NCBI GenBank assembly: GCA_945863425.1
Contig: CAMBBW010000005.1
Coordinates: forward strand, 1-38,976
Length of the DNA: 38,976 nt
DNA from: Lishizhenia tianjinensis
Lineage (GTDB): Bacteria; Bacteroidota; Bacteroidia; Flavobacteriales_D; Crocinitomicaceae
Direction of reading: 5' to 3'
The notes below the pieces were generated by a model that searched no databases, was not told the origin of the DNA, and saw only the letters and a program-made list of their open reading frames with translations. This document shows positions 6,901-15,181 of the stretch, in pieces (the stretch's first letter is position 1; every line of letters begins with the position of its first letter). Position numbers and translations under genes: made by a program.

Positions 6901-8097
6901 ATGTATAAAAAGTACTGTTTTGCTGGAGTCTTTTTGGTAGCCAGCCTTGTTTCAATTGCACAAGAATTCAAAAATACGGAGAATAGCAATTATTCTTTTA
7001 AGAAAGTTTACCATTACGAGGCAACACCCGTTCAAAGTCAAGGGAATACTGGAACTTGTTGGAGCTTTTCCGCTTTATCTTTTTTTGAATCTGAAATGAT
7101 TCGAATGGGTGTAAAAAATCCGCCCGTTTTGTCCGAAATGTTCGTGGTTCGAAAAGCGTACGAATTAAAAGCGGACAAATTCATTCGGATGGATGGTAAA
7201 ATTAATTTTTCCGAAGGAGGTGCATTTCATGATATCCCGTTAGTTATTAAACAATTCGGAATAGTTCCTTATGATTTATATAATGGATTAAATGGCGCAA
7301 AAACCTATAACCATTCAACAATGTTTAGTGAGTTAAATACAATTGTACAAAACACATTGAAATTAGTTGGTAGACCAGAAGGAATACCTCTTGATTGGAA
7401 AAAACAATTAAACACCGTGTTGGATAAAAATTTAGGGGTAGAACCTGTTGAAATTGAATGGAACAACGCGAAATATAGTCCTACGACATTTACGAGCGCA
7501 ATAGGTTTGAATATGGATAATTATGTTTCACTTACTTCATTCACGAATCATGAGCCTTTTGCAAAATGTCAATTGGCTATTCAAGATAATTGGGCATGGG
7601 GAGATAGTTACAATGTGCCATTAAACGATTTAGTTTATAGTGTTAAAAGTGCACTAGAAAAAGGGTATACAGTAGCCTGGGGAGCAGATGTTTCAGAAAA
7701 AGGGTTCAGTTTTAAAAATGGAATTGCCATAGTTCCTGAAAACATAGCATCAATTGAGGTGAAAGGATCGGACAATAAAAATTTCTCTGATGCGGGTGCA
7801 GATCGCGTTTCAAATGCATTCTTAAATCCATCTAAAGAAATGAAAATCACTCCTGAAGTACGTCAATTGGGATATGACAATAAAACAACTACAGATGATC
7901 ATGGAATGCATATCGTTGGTATGTACAAAGATCAAAATGGAACGGATTATTTTCTGGTTAAAAATTCATGGGGAACAACTAATTATCCGAAGGGTTACTT
8001 GTATGTGTCTGAAGCTTATTTTCGATTCAAGACAATAAACATATACATTCACAAAGATGCAATGAATAAAGAACTTCGTTCTAATTTGGGGCTATAG
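6901..8097 (+). CDS. Exported C1 (papain/bleomycin-hydrolase-like) cysteine peptidase
   Basis: Papain-fold cysteine peptidase of 398 residues, most like the PepC/bleomycin hydrolase branch. A signal peptide covers about 1-20 ('FLVASLVSIAQ'), unlike the cytosolic PepC enzymes. The active-site block 'PVQSQGNTGTCWSFSAL' gives oxyanion Gln47 and nucleophile Cys53. The catalytic His is in 'DDHGMHIVG' (about 334) and the Asn is in 'VKNSWGT' (about 355). All catalytic residues are therefore present. Substrate and final location (periplasm or outside) are unknown. It follows the HU/SPOR gene by 6 nt without a visible promoter, so it is probably in the same transcript. Confidence 0.88.
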   Translation: MYKKYCFAGVFLVASLVSIAQEFKNTENSNYSFKKVYHYEATPVQSQGNTGTCWSFSALSFFESEMIRMGVKNPPVLSEMFVVRKAYELKADKFIRMDGKINFSEGGAFHDIPLVIKQFGIVPYDLYNGLNGAKTYNHSTMFSELNTIVQNTLKLVGRPEGIPLDWKKQLNTVLDKNLGVEPVEIEWNNAKYSPTTFTSAIGLNMDNYVSLTSFTNHEPFAKCQLAIQDNWAWGDSYNVPLNDLVYSVKSALEKGYTVAWGADVSEKGFSFKNGIAIVPENIASIEVKGSDNKNFSDAGADRVSNAFLNPSKEMKITPEVRQLGYDNKTTTDDHGMHIVGMYKDQNGTDYFLVKNSWGTTNYPKGYLYVSEAYFRFKTINIYIHKDAMNKELRSNLGL

Positions 8098-8123
8098 AAA
8101 GATTAAATTCAATCAAAAATTAT

Positions 8124-8131
8124 TAATTTTG
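8124..8131 (+). promoter_or_regulatory. Possible -7 box (TAATTTTG) of the lipoprotein gene
   Basis: Exact TAnnTTTG 62 nt before the lipoprotein ATG, in the 96-bp gap after the peptidase. No -33 element is clear, and chance matches are possible in AT-rich DNA. Confidence 0.35.
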
Positions 8132-8193
8132 AAATTGAACCCAACCATTTCTTTGTGTTAATCATCCTATTAGAAACAAAAAAATAAAGTGAT

Positions 8194-9018
8194 ATGAAAA
8201 GAATTTTAATCTTAAGCACCGTTTTATTCGCATTCACTGCGTGTAAAAAATTGTACGACAACGATTTGTCAGCTGTCATGAATTATAAAATTGAAACAGC
8301 GTTTGATGAAATGACCAATATTTCGGATCAAGCAATAACGGGCAATATGGTTTATTATAAATCAGGCGAAGTGATAAGTGTTAAACCGGGAGAAAAACCT
8401 TCCACGTTGAAAACTCCTTGTAGTGTGATCATTACGATTGACACCTTGAATTCGGTAAAAACAATTACTGTTGATTATGGAACAACGAATTGTGATTGTA
8501 ACGATGGAAAAACGCGTCGCGGAAAAATTGTAACCACGTTTACAGGTCAATACATTGCTCAAGGCACCGTAATTACGCATACTCCTGTTGATTATTATGT
8601 AAATGATATTCGAATTGACGGAACAAAAACGGTAACGAATATGGGATTAAATTCAAGTGGCCAACCCTATTTTAATGTGCAAATAAATGGTACAGCTACT
8701 CAAACTAACGGAGAGGTATTGACGTATGCATCAACTAGAGTTAGAACGTGGGTGCAAGGGTTTAATACCTTAGCCAATCGTTTCGATGATCAATATGAAA
8801 TTTCAGGAACAGCAACTGGTTCATTTTCTTCAGGTGGAGGCTACACTGTTCAAACGACAAGTCCACTTCATGTCAATGTTGGCTGTGGATTCCCTGTGAG
8901 TGGAACATTAGAATTAACTCCACAAAATAAACCTGTGCGAGTTGTTGATTATGGTCAAGGTACCTGCGACTACACATTTACAGTAACTGTTAATGGAAAC
9001 GTTTATACGATAAATTAA
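8194..9018 (+). CDS. Hypothetical lipoprotein
   Basis: Function not recognised. The 274 residues start with a lipoprotein signal peptide: charged 'MKR', a hydrophobic stretch and lipobox 'FTAC' with Cys17 as the lipidation site. 'KK' follows it. The mature part is rich in Thr, Asn, Gly and short beta-type strands. Cysteines recur in 'TTNCDCNDGK', 'NVGCGF' and 'GQGTCDY', which could form disulfides. No membrane helix or catalytic motif is visible. An all-beta surface or periplasmic domain is likely from composition. The gene ends at a bidirectional terminator shared with the carbonic anhydrase gene that converges on it. Confidence 0.7.
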   Translation: MKRILILSTVLFAFTACKKLYDNDLSAVMNYKIETAFDEMTNISDQAITGNMVYYKSGEVISVKPGEKPSTLKTPCSVIITIDTLNSVKTITVDYGTTNCDCNDGKTRRGKIVTTFTGQYIAQGTVITHTPVDYYVNDIRIDGTKTVTNMGLNSSGQPYFNVQINGTATQTNGEVLTYASTRVRTWVQGFNTLANRFDDQYEISGTATGSFSSGGGYTVQTTSPLHVNVGCGFPVSGTLELTPQNKPVRVVDYGQGTCDYTFTVTVNGNVYTIN

Positions 9019-9044
9019 CTTAGCTTTATCAATATTATTTCAAC

Positions 9045-9073
9045 AAAAACGGCTTCCATTGGAAGCCGTTTTT
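9045..9073. terminator. Bidirectional terminator between the lipoprotein and carbonic anhydrase genes
   Basis: An 8-bp perfect stem CGGCTTCC/GGAAGCCG with a 3-nt loop is flanked by A-run and T-run on both sides. It can end transcription from either strand and sits between two convergent genes. Confidence 0.88.
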
Positions 9074-9080
9074 ATATTTT

Positions 9081-9716
9081 TTACAAATCTAATTGATAAA
9101 CATCTGCAAGTGAATCATCATTTTTAATAGAAATTCCAAGATCTTTAATCAAGCCGTCAGCAACATCATATACCCAACCATGAACGTGTAAATCTTGATT
9201 TTTTCCCCAAGCTCCTTGAACGATTGAAGTTTTTGCTAAGTCCAAAACTTGTTCTACAACATTGAGTTCCACAAAACGATTAAAACGCTCAGCTTCATCA
9301 ACAATAGAGTTCAATTCCGAACTATGAAAGCGATAAACATCTTTGATGTGTCTAATCCAGTTATCAATTAATCCAATGTGTTTATTTGTCATTGCCGCCT
9401 GAACTCCACCACACCCATAATGTCCGCAAACAATGATATGCTTAACTTTGAGTACGTTAACTGCATAGTCTAAAACACTTAAAAGGTTCATGTCACTATG
9501 AACGACCATGTTTGCAATGTTGCGATGAACAAAAACCTCACCTGGTTCGGCACCTATTATTTCATTTGCAGGTACCCGGCTATCTGAACAGCCAATCCAT
9601 AATACAGGTGGCTGTTGGCCTTTTGATAATTTTAAAAAATAATCGGGATCTTTTTCCAATTTGGAAGTCACCCATTTCTTATTATTCTCTAACATTTTGT
9701 TGTAATACTTTTCCAT
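9081..9716 (-). CDS. can: Beta-class carbonic anhydrase
   Basis: Zinc enzyme interconverting CO2 and bicarbonate in the cytoplasm. The 211 residues carry all beta-class hallmarks: 'CSDSRVP' with zinc ligand Cys43 and the Asp45/Arg47 dyad, and 'CGHYGCGG' with zinc ligands His99 and Cys102. 'EPGEVFVHRNIANMV' lies in between. Length equals that of the E. coli Can type. The gene lies 15 nt downstream of a SulP anion transporter on the same strand. This pairing usually means bicarbonate import with rapid interconversion. Transcription ends at the shared bidirectional terminator. Confidence 0.95.
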   Translation of the reverse strand: MEKYYNKMLENNKKWVTSKLEKDPDYFLKLSKGQQPPVLWIGCSDSRVPANEIIGAEPGEVFVHRNIANMVVHSDMNLLSVLDYAVNVLKVKHIIVCGHYGCGGVQAAMTNKHIGLIDNWIRHIKDVYRFHSSELNSIVDEAERFNRFVELNVVEQVLDLAKTSIVQGAWGKNQDLHVHGWVYDVADGLIKDLGISIKNDDSLADVYQLDL

Positions 9717-9731
9717 GTTGTTTCGTTTTAA

Positions 9732-11294
9732 TTATTTTTTTTCAAATTCCTTAATCCCTATAATTGTGACCTTGATATTTTTGTTTTTTGAGGTTACATG
9801 TACGAATTCTCTCAGAAACTCCATAACATCAAAATCAATGTTCTGACAATTAGAACCATTAATGGTTATAGCAGAATTGGGTTCAATGCTATTGAATTCA
9901 GACATTATAGTTCCTTTATTTAGAAATGTAATTTCTTCAGCAAGTGTAATTTCAATTTCTTTATTTTGATTCGTTTTTTTAGTAAAATTATTTTTTAGAT
10001 TTTTCTTTAGAACATAAAAAATGGAAACACAAATTCCTATTGCTATACCTCTTAATAAGTCTGTGAATAGAATCCCAATTATGGTTGCCAGAAATGGAAT
10101 AGATTGTTCCTTTCCATATCCTATCATCTGCTTGAAAAGCGATATTTTTGCTAGCTTATAACCAACTATAATTAAAATACCTGCCAGGGTGGCAAGGGGT
10201 ATAAAATTCAAAATTGTTGGAAATAATAATACGGCTAACAACAATAGAACCCCATGAAAAATAGTAGATAGATTTGATTTTCCACCTGCATTAATATTCG
10301 CTGAACTTCTCACAATAACTTGAGTTACAGGGAGCCCACCGAGCATTCCACTAAACATATTGCCTATCCCTTGCGCTTTTAATTCTCTATTAGTTGGTGT
10401 GCTCCGTTTTTCTGGATCCAACTTGTCTGTAGCATCCACGCTTAAAAGGGTTTCAAGACTACCCACCAAAGCTAAAGTAAAGGCAATGATATACACATTT
10501 GGATTAGTTAGTGCTTGAAAATTAGGAAAGGTGAAAAATTTAAAAAACTCATCCAAGTTATTTGCCACTGGTAATTGTACCAAATGCTTTTCAGAAATTT
10601 TCAATTCAGGAATGAATAGTGTGAAAAGAAAATTCATTGCTATACCTATAATAACTACTAATAAAGGTAATGGGATTAGTTGGAAGAATCGGAGTTTCTT
10701 GAAATATTCTTTTTCTAATAATACCAAGAGAAAAATGGAAGTTACTCCAACCAACAGGGAGCCTGGTAAAATGGAATTAAAAGCATATAATAATTCAGAC
10801 AAGGTGTTATGTCCATCTGGTTGAAAAAAGGATTCATCACCAAAGAAATCTGCGTCATATCCAACAACATGTGGGATTTCTTTAAGAATTAATGTAATAC
10901 CTATCGCTGCCAACATTCCTTTTATCACTGAGGTTGGGAAGTAATTACTAATTACACCAGCGTTTAAGAAACCAGCAATAATTTGGATTATACCAGAGAG
11001 AACCACCGATACTAGAAAAGCTTCATAACTTCCAAGTAATGTTATAGCTGATAGAATTATTGAAATTAGCCCTGCAGCAGGACCAGAAACTCCCAGCCTT
11101 GATTGACTAAAAAAGCCGACAATTGTCCCGCCAATAATCCCTGCTATTATTCCAGTAAATAAATTAGGCAACCCATTTATTTCAGGAAGATTTGTAGATG
11201 CCAATCCGACACCAAGACATAATGGTAATGCTACCAAAAAAACGACTAAACCAGCAGGAAGATCTTCCTGCCAATTTTTAAAATTAATTTTCAT
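9732..11294 (-). CDS. SulP family anion (probably bicarbonate) transporter with STAS domain
   Basis: Inner-membrane SLC26/SulP transporter of 520 residues. It has about 12-14 hydrophobic segments (roughly 15-425) and the family's 'SRLGVSGPAAGLISIILSAI' in the first core half. A cytoplasmic STAS domain (about 440-520) is short but complete in outline ('SAITINGSNCQNIDFDVMEF'). SulP members carry sulfate, bicarbonate or dicarboxylates. The carbonic anhydrase 15 nt downstream argues for bicarbonate, as in BicA-like and SulP-CA pairs, but the substrate is inferred from context only. A small membrane protein gene precedes it by 35 nt, with a hairpin in the gap. Confidence 0.88.
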   Translation of the reverse strand: MKINFKNWQEDLPAGLVVFLVALPLCLGVGLASTNLPEINGLPNLFTGIIAGIIGGTIVGFFSQSRLGVSGPAAGLISIILSAITLLGSYEAFLVSVVLSGIIQIIAGFLNAGVISNYFPTSVIKGMLAAIGITLILKEIPHVVGYDADFFGDESFFQPDGHNTLSELLYAFNSILPGSLLVGVTSIFLLVLLEKEYFKKLRFFQLIPLPLLVVIIGIAMNFLFTLFIPELKISEKHLVQLPVANNLDEFFKFFTFPNFQALTNPNVYIIAFTLALVGSLETLLSVDATDKLDPEKRSTPTNRELKAQGIGNMFSGMLGGLPVTQVIVRSSANINAGGKSNLSTIFHGVLLLLAVLLFPTILNFIPLATLAGILIIVGYKLAKISLFKQMIGYGKEQSIPFLATIIGILFTDLLRGIAIGICVSIFYVLKKNLKNNFTKKTNQNKEIEITLAEEITFLNKGTIMSEFNSIEPNSAITINGSNCQNIDFDVMEFLREFVHVTSKNKNIKVTIIGIKEFEKK

Positions 11295-11312
11295 ATTTAT
11301 ATTGACTTAAAA

Positions 11313-11335
11313 GTTTAACATTGATTTTGTTAAAC
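11313..11335 (-). other. Inverted repeat between the small membrane protein gene and sulP
   Basis: GTTTAAC (11313-11319) and GTTAAAC (11329-11335) are perfect 7-bp arms with a 9-nt loop. They overlap the stop codon of the upstream gene and lie 18 nt before the transporter ATG. On the minus strand TTTTAA follows, so it may act as a weak terminator or an mRNA-stability hairpin. It is low in GC. Confidence 0.35.
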
Positions 11336-11683
11336 AGTCAATTCGGGTGGGCTATAAGGTAAGTCTATAAAAGTGTTTTTATAAAATCTGCTAGCAAGAT
11401 TGAAGCATGTGCGCTTTGAAAAATTCCATGAATTTTCATCTGAATAGGGTTTATCGAGTTCAAGTTCGAATAATTCATCTGTTTCTTCTGCAACCATATT
11501 TGCAAATTCTAATGAATAAATCTCGGAATGATTGGTTTCTTTGTCTGAAAAAGATTGATTTTCAACTTGATAATTAGTTGTTTTTGAAAGTGTGTGAATT
11601 GATATTAAGGAGATACCGATTATTTGCCATATAAATACAACAACGAATAATAGAATTATATATTTACTTCTTTTTTCTTTCAC
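11330..11683 (-). CDS. Small single-pass membrane protein of unknown function
   Basis: Not recognised. I start it at a GTG, giving 'MKEKRSKYIILLFVVV', because the longer in-frame TTG at 11701 overlaps an exact TAATTTTG promoter box and cannot be in the mRNA leader. The 117 residues have one N-terminal transmembrane segment (about 7-29) preceded by 'KEKRSK'. This predicts the N-terminus inside and ~85 acidic residues outside, or an uncleaved signal. The tail 'IDLPYSPPELTV' is Pro-rich. There is a single Cys in 'SKRTCFNLASRFY'. It is the first gene of an apparent unit with the SulP transporter and carbonic anhydrase, so an accessory role in anion or CO2 handling is possible. That is inference. 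Confidence 0.6.
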   Translation of the reverse strand: MKEKRSKYIILLFVVVFIWQIIGISLISIHTLSKTTNYQVENQSFSDKETNHSEIYSLEFANMVAEETDELFELELDKPYSDENSWNFSKRTCFNLASRFYKNTFIDLPYSPPELTV

Positions 11684-11698
11684 TCTAACTTTAACACA

Positions 11699-11706
11699 CA
11701 AAATTA
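11699..11706 (-). promoter_or_regulatory. -7 box (TAATTTTG) of the small-protein/sulP/can unit
   Basis: Exact TAnnTTTG on the minus strand, 15 nt before the chosen GTG start and 15 nt after the kbl stop codon. No -33 TTTG at proper spacing is seen, so read-through from kbl remains possible. Confidence 0.45.
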
Positions 11707-11720
11707 CTAATTGTTTGCAT

Positions 11721-12917
11721 TCATTGATTGGAAATCACATTTAATTCTTTTCCAACTTTTATAAATGCTGCAATTGCTTTATCTAGATCTGCAATTGAAT
11801 GAGCTGCAGAAATTTGAGTTCTAATTCGCGCTTGTCCTTTAGCCACAACTGGGTAAAAGAAACCAATCGCATAAACGCCTTCTTTCAATAATAAATCAGC
11901 AAATTTTTGTGACAATGCAGCATCATACAACATAATTGGTACGATTGGTGAATCACCTGGCTTGATGTCGAAACCTGCAGCAATTATACGTTCCTTAAAA
12001 TACCGTGTATTCGATTCTAGTTTATCCCTAAGTTCCGTGGTTGAAGAAAGGATATCAAACACTTTGATGGAAGCACCAACAATTGCAGGGGCAAGTGAAT
12101 TCGAAAACAAATAAGGGCGAGAGCGTTGTCTCAACATTTCAATAATTTCTTTTTTTCCGGTTGTATAACCACCCATTGCTCCACCTAATGCTTTTCCTAA
12201 TGTTCCGGTAATAATATCAATTTCACCATTTACCCCACAATACTCAGGAACACCTCTACCAGTTTTGCCAATGAAACCCGCCGAATGACATTCATCAGTC
12301 ATGATTAGCGCATCGTATTTTTTCGCTAATGCGTTGATTTGATCCATTTTAGCAATGTCCCCATCCATGGAGAAAACACCATCCGTGACAATAATTCTGA
12401 ACCGTTGTGCTTGAGCGGAGATTAATTGGGTTTCCAAATCAGCCATATCTGAATGTTTGTATCTATAGCGTTTCGCCTTACATAAACGAACACCATCGAT
12501 AATTGATGCGTGATTTAATTCATCTGAAATGATTGCATCTTCTTCTGTGAAGAGTGGTTCAAAAAGTCCACCATTCGCATCAAAAGCCGCTGCATATAAT
12601 ATAGTGTCTTCTGTACCATAAAATTCAGCAATCTTCCTTTCAAGAGTTTTATGAATGTCTTGTGTGCCACAGATGAATCGAACGGATGACATCCCATAAC
12701 CATGTGTATCTAAGCTATCTTTTGCAGCTTGAACAACCTCTGGATGTGATGAAAGTCCTAGGTAATTGTTCGCACACATGATGACAACATCTTCTCCTGT
12801 ACTCACATGAACGTTTGCACCTTGAGGAGTGGTAATTATTCGTTCTTTTTTAAAAATCCCTGCCTCTTTAATAGCGTCTAATTCAGCTGTTAAAAATTCT
12901 TTCATTTTTCCGTACAT
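11721..12917 (-). CDS. kbl: Glycine C-acetyltransferase (2-amino-3-ketobutyrate CoA ligase)
   Basis: PLP enzyme of the alpha-oxoamine synthase family. With threonine dehydrogenase it degrades threonine to glycine and acetyl-CoA. The 398 residues equal the E. coli Kbl length. The order is '[12 protein letters not shown]' (50-61), '[13 protein letters not shown]' (78-90), '[11 protein letters not shown]' (177-187), '[11 protein letters not shown]' with the PLP-contacting Asp208 and His211, and '[10 protein letters not shown]' with Schiff-base Lys242. Serine palmitoyltransferase and BioF are related, but the RFICGTQ-type signature and full length fit Kbl best. No threonine dehydrogenase gene is adjacent. 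It has its own promoter downstream of the dcw terminator. Confidence 0.93.
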   Translation of the reverse strand: MYGKMKEFLTAELDAIKEAGIFKKERIITTPQGANVHVSTGEDVVIMCANNYLGLSSHPEVVQAAKDSLDTHGYGMSSVRFICGTQDIHKTLERKIAEFYGTEDTILYAAAFDANGGLFEPLFTEEDAIISDELNHASIIDGVRLCKAKRYRYKHSDMADLETQLISAQAQRFRIIVTDGVFSMDGDIAKMDQINALAKKYDALIMTDECHSAGFIGKTGRGVPEYCGVNGEIDIITGTLGKALGGAMGGYTTGKKEIIEMLRQRSRPYLFSNSLAPAIVGASIKVFDILSSTTELRDKLESNTRYFKERIIAAGFDIKPGDSPIVPIMLYDAALSQKFADLLLKEGVYAIGFFYPVVAKGQARIRTQISAAHSIADLDKAIAAFIKVGKELNVISNQ

Positions 12918-12935
12918 AAGTGATTCAATTTAAGT

Positions 12936-12968
12936 CAAAGATAATTAATGGAAATAGAATAGAACAAA
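12936..12968 (-). promoter_or_regulatory. Promoter of kbl
   Basis: On the minus strand, TTTG (plus-strand CAAA at 12965-12968), a 21-nt spacer and TATCTTTG (12936-12943) match the Bacteroidota consensus. The ATG follows 18 nt later. The -33 TTTG is the end of the T-run of the preceding dcw terminator. Confidence 0.65.
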
Positions 12969-12991
12969 AAAAATCCCTCAAAAGAGGGATT
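12966..12991 (-). terminator. Rho-independent terminator at the end of the dcw cluster
   Basis: An 8-bp stem AATCCCTC/GAGGGATT (12972-12979 with 12984-12991) with a 4-nt loop is followed on the minus strand by a long T-run. It lies 25 nt after the stop codon of the last gene, yqeY. Confidence 0.88.
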
Positions 12992-13016
12992 TTAGAAAAA
13001 AATATAATAGCTAATT

Positions 13017-13466
13017 TTATTTTGCTAGCGCTTCTTTAACCAATTGAGCGATTAGTTTTCCATCCGCTTTTCCAGCTAATTTTGCTTGCAATATCCCCAT
13101 AACCTTGCCCATTTCTTGTGGACTAGAAGCTCCGGTGTTTGCTATTGCTAATTGAACTTCTTTTAATACGTCATCGGCAGACATTTGTTGCGGAAGATAC
13201 GCTTCAATAACCTTCGCTTGAAAAAGTTCGTCAACAGCCAAGTCCTCTCTATTTTGCGCGATATATAAATCGTACGTTTCAATTCGCTGTTTATGAAGTT
13301 TCATACAAATTTTCATTGCAGTTTCCTCAGAAACTTCGTTACCACTTCCTGATGTAGCTTCAAGAAGAAGTTTAGATTTTATATCACGCAATGCCGCTAA
13401 AGTATCTTTGTCTTTAGCGAGCATGGCTTGTTTTATATCGTTGTTTATTTTCTCTGTGAATGACAT
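13017..13466 (-). CDS. yqeY: GatB/YqeY domain protein
   Basis: Small cytoplasmic protein of 149 residues consisting of a single YqeY domain. This is the helical fold also found at the tail of the amidotransferase subunit GatB. Seen are 'INNDIKQAMLAKDKDTLAALRDIKSK' in outline near the start, 'YLPQQMSADDV' and 'MGKVMGILQAKLAGKADG'. The family is proposed to help tRNA-dependent amidation or tRNA binding; its job in free-standing form is not established. It overlaps the ftsZ stop by one base and is the last gene of the dcw transcript. YqeY next to ftsZ is common in Bacteroidota. Confidence 0.9.
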   Translation of the reverse strand: MSFTEKINNDIKQAMLAKDKDTLAALRDIKSKLLLEATSGSGNEVSEETAMKICMKLHKQRIETYDLYIAQNREDLAVDELFQAKVIEAYLPQQMSADDVLKEVQLAIANTGASSPQEMGKVMGILQAKLAGKADGKLIAQLVKEALAK

Positions 13467-15151
13467 TAGTCTACGTTATCGTGTAAAAAACTATTTCCTT
13501 TTAATGTAGTGTTTCCATTCGTATCATCTGATAAACCAAATCGACTAAACGGTTTTTCTGTACTTGGGTTTGAATCGTTGATTTGAAGATTTCGACGAAC
13601 AAAAGCAGGCTCATTTTCAAACTCTGTGATTCCATCAGCATTTTTCAACTTTGTGGTCATTGTTCGAATGCGATTGTATCTTTCTTGAGCGATTTGTTGT
13701 TGTTCCTCAGCAGTTAAATTGCTTTTCGGTTTTGAAATAGTTGCCTCAGTTTCGTCTTCTAAATCAAATACAATAACTTCTGAGGTTTCAATTTCATTTA
13801 TTGGTTCATTTATTGAAACTACCTCGTTTGGTGTTTCTTGAACATTTTTCTCAATAACTTCCCAATTGAATTCAATATTTTTAGTATCATCAACTGGGTT
13901 AGCTTCATTTATAGGTAATACCTCCTCTTTTGATTCTGTTATTGTTAGTTCATTTTCTAATTCAACACGAGTAACTGGAGCTGTGTATTGAGAATTTGAA
14001 GGGTTTACCGACGTTAATTCAGTATTCGAAGTCTGATTTGCAGGTTGAATATTTTCTATCGATGGATAGGAAGAAACTTTCGTTACACTAGCCATTGGAT
14101 TGCCCAGGGGAGTGTTAATTTCAGTTTTTAAATCATCTTCAAGTTCTATCTTATTAATTTCAGCAGGTTTCTCTAGCCCATGTACAGGCGTTGAAGCCAT
14201 TGAAAATCCGGTTGCAATTAGTGTAATGTTAATTTTATCTCCAAGAGAGGTGTCATTTCCGTATCCCCAAATAACTTCTGCGTTCGCACCAGCTTCATTT
14301 TGAATAAAATCGGTAATAACACTTATTTCGTCCATGGTTAACTCTTTGTCACCAAACGTAATATTTAACAATACGTAGCGAGCACCATCGATATTGTTAT
14401 CATTTAACAATGGGGAAGTTAATGCAGTTTGAATAGCTATTAATGCTCTATCTTCGCCCTCAGCTTGTGCACTACCCATAATTGCATGGCCACTGTTACG
14501 CATAACAGTATTAACATCATTAAAGTCAACATTGATGTAGCCAGTAACTGATATCAACTCGGCAATTCCTTTTGCGGCTACTGTCAAAATATCATCTGCC
14601 ATCCCAAAGGCTTGTGAAATGGTGCAGTTTTTACTTAGTTGGTGTAGTCGCTCGTTGTTTATTACTAATAATGTGTCAACATTCTCGCGCATTTTCTCCA
14701 ATCCATCTTCTGCTTGTTGCCTTCTTTTTTTACCTTCAAAAGTAAAAGGAACGGTAACAATTCCAACAGTTAAAATCCCTAAATCTTTGGCAACTTGCGC
14801 AATTACTGGAGCTGCTCCCGTTCCCGTACCACCACCTAATCCGGCAGTAACAAAAACTAATTTAGTGTTGTTTCCTAATAGTTCGCGTATTTCCTCAATA
14901 TTTTCATTGGCAGCTTGCATCCCAACTTCAGGGAGAGCGCCTGCTCCTCTACCTTCTGTTAACGAAGGTCCAAGTTGTATTTTTAAGGGTACTGGAGAAA
15001 TGTCTAACGCTTGACGATCTGTGTTGCAAACGATAAAATCTACACCGATAATACCCATATTATACATGTGATTAACGGCGTTACTGCCGCCGCCACCAAC
15101 TCCGATTACTTTGATAATCGAATTAGAGCTTGGTAAATCAAATTCCATCAT
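13466..15151 (-). CDS. ftsZ: Cell division GTPase FtsZ
   Basis: Tubulin-like GTPase that polymerises into the Z ring and recruits the divisome. Of 561 residues, about 1-325 are the GTPase and polymerisation core, with 'GVGGGGSNAVNHMYN' (17-31), the tubulin signature 'GGGTGTG' (106-112), and T7 loop 'NVDFNDV' (207-213), whose Asp residues trigger GTP hydrolysis in the next subunit. Residues ~325-500 are an acidic, low-complexity linker much longer than in E. coli (total 383). A Bacteroidota-type conserved tail ends in 'SFLHDNVD' and carries the upstream 'PFSRFGLSDD', presumably to bind FtsA. The start is either of two adjacent ATGs; the second gives 'MEFDLPSSN'. It lies 30 nt downstream of ftsA. 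Confidence 0.98.
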   Translation of the reverse strand: MMEFDLPSSNSIIKVIGVGGGGSNAVNHMYNMGIIGVDFIVCNTDRQALDISPVPLKIQLGPSLTEGRGAGALPEVGMQAANENIEEIRELLGNNTKLVFVTAGLGGGTGTGAAPVIAQVAKDLGILTVGIVTVPFTFEGKKRRQQAEDGLEKMRENVDTLLVINNERLHQLSKNCTISQAFGMADDILTVAAKGIAELISVTGYINVDFNDVNTVMRNSGHAIMGSAQAEGEDRALIAIQTALTSPLLNDNNIDGARYVLLNITFGDKELTMDEISVITDFIQNEAGANAEVIWGYGNDTSLGDKINITLIATGFSMASTPVHGLEKPAEINKIELEDDLKTEINTPLGNPMASVTKVSSYPSIENIQPANQTSNTELTSVNPSNSQYTAPVTRVELENELTITESKEEVLPINEANPVDDTKNIEFNWEVIEKNVQETPNEVVSINEPINEIETSEVIVFDLEDETEATISKPKSNLTAEEQQQIAQERYNRIRTMTTKLKNADGITEFENEPAFVRRNLQINDSNPSTEKPFSRFGLSDDTNGNTTLKGNSFLHDNVD

Positions 15152-15181
15152 ATTTTCTGTTTTGTTGTTGTGTTCAAATAA

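Noticed and set aside
13017-13466. GatB amidotransferase subunit
   Set aside because: The 149 residues hold only the C-terminal YqeY-type domain and no catalytic GatB core; free-standing YqeY is a complete family, so this is not a truncated gatB.
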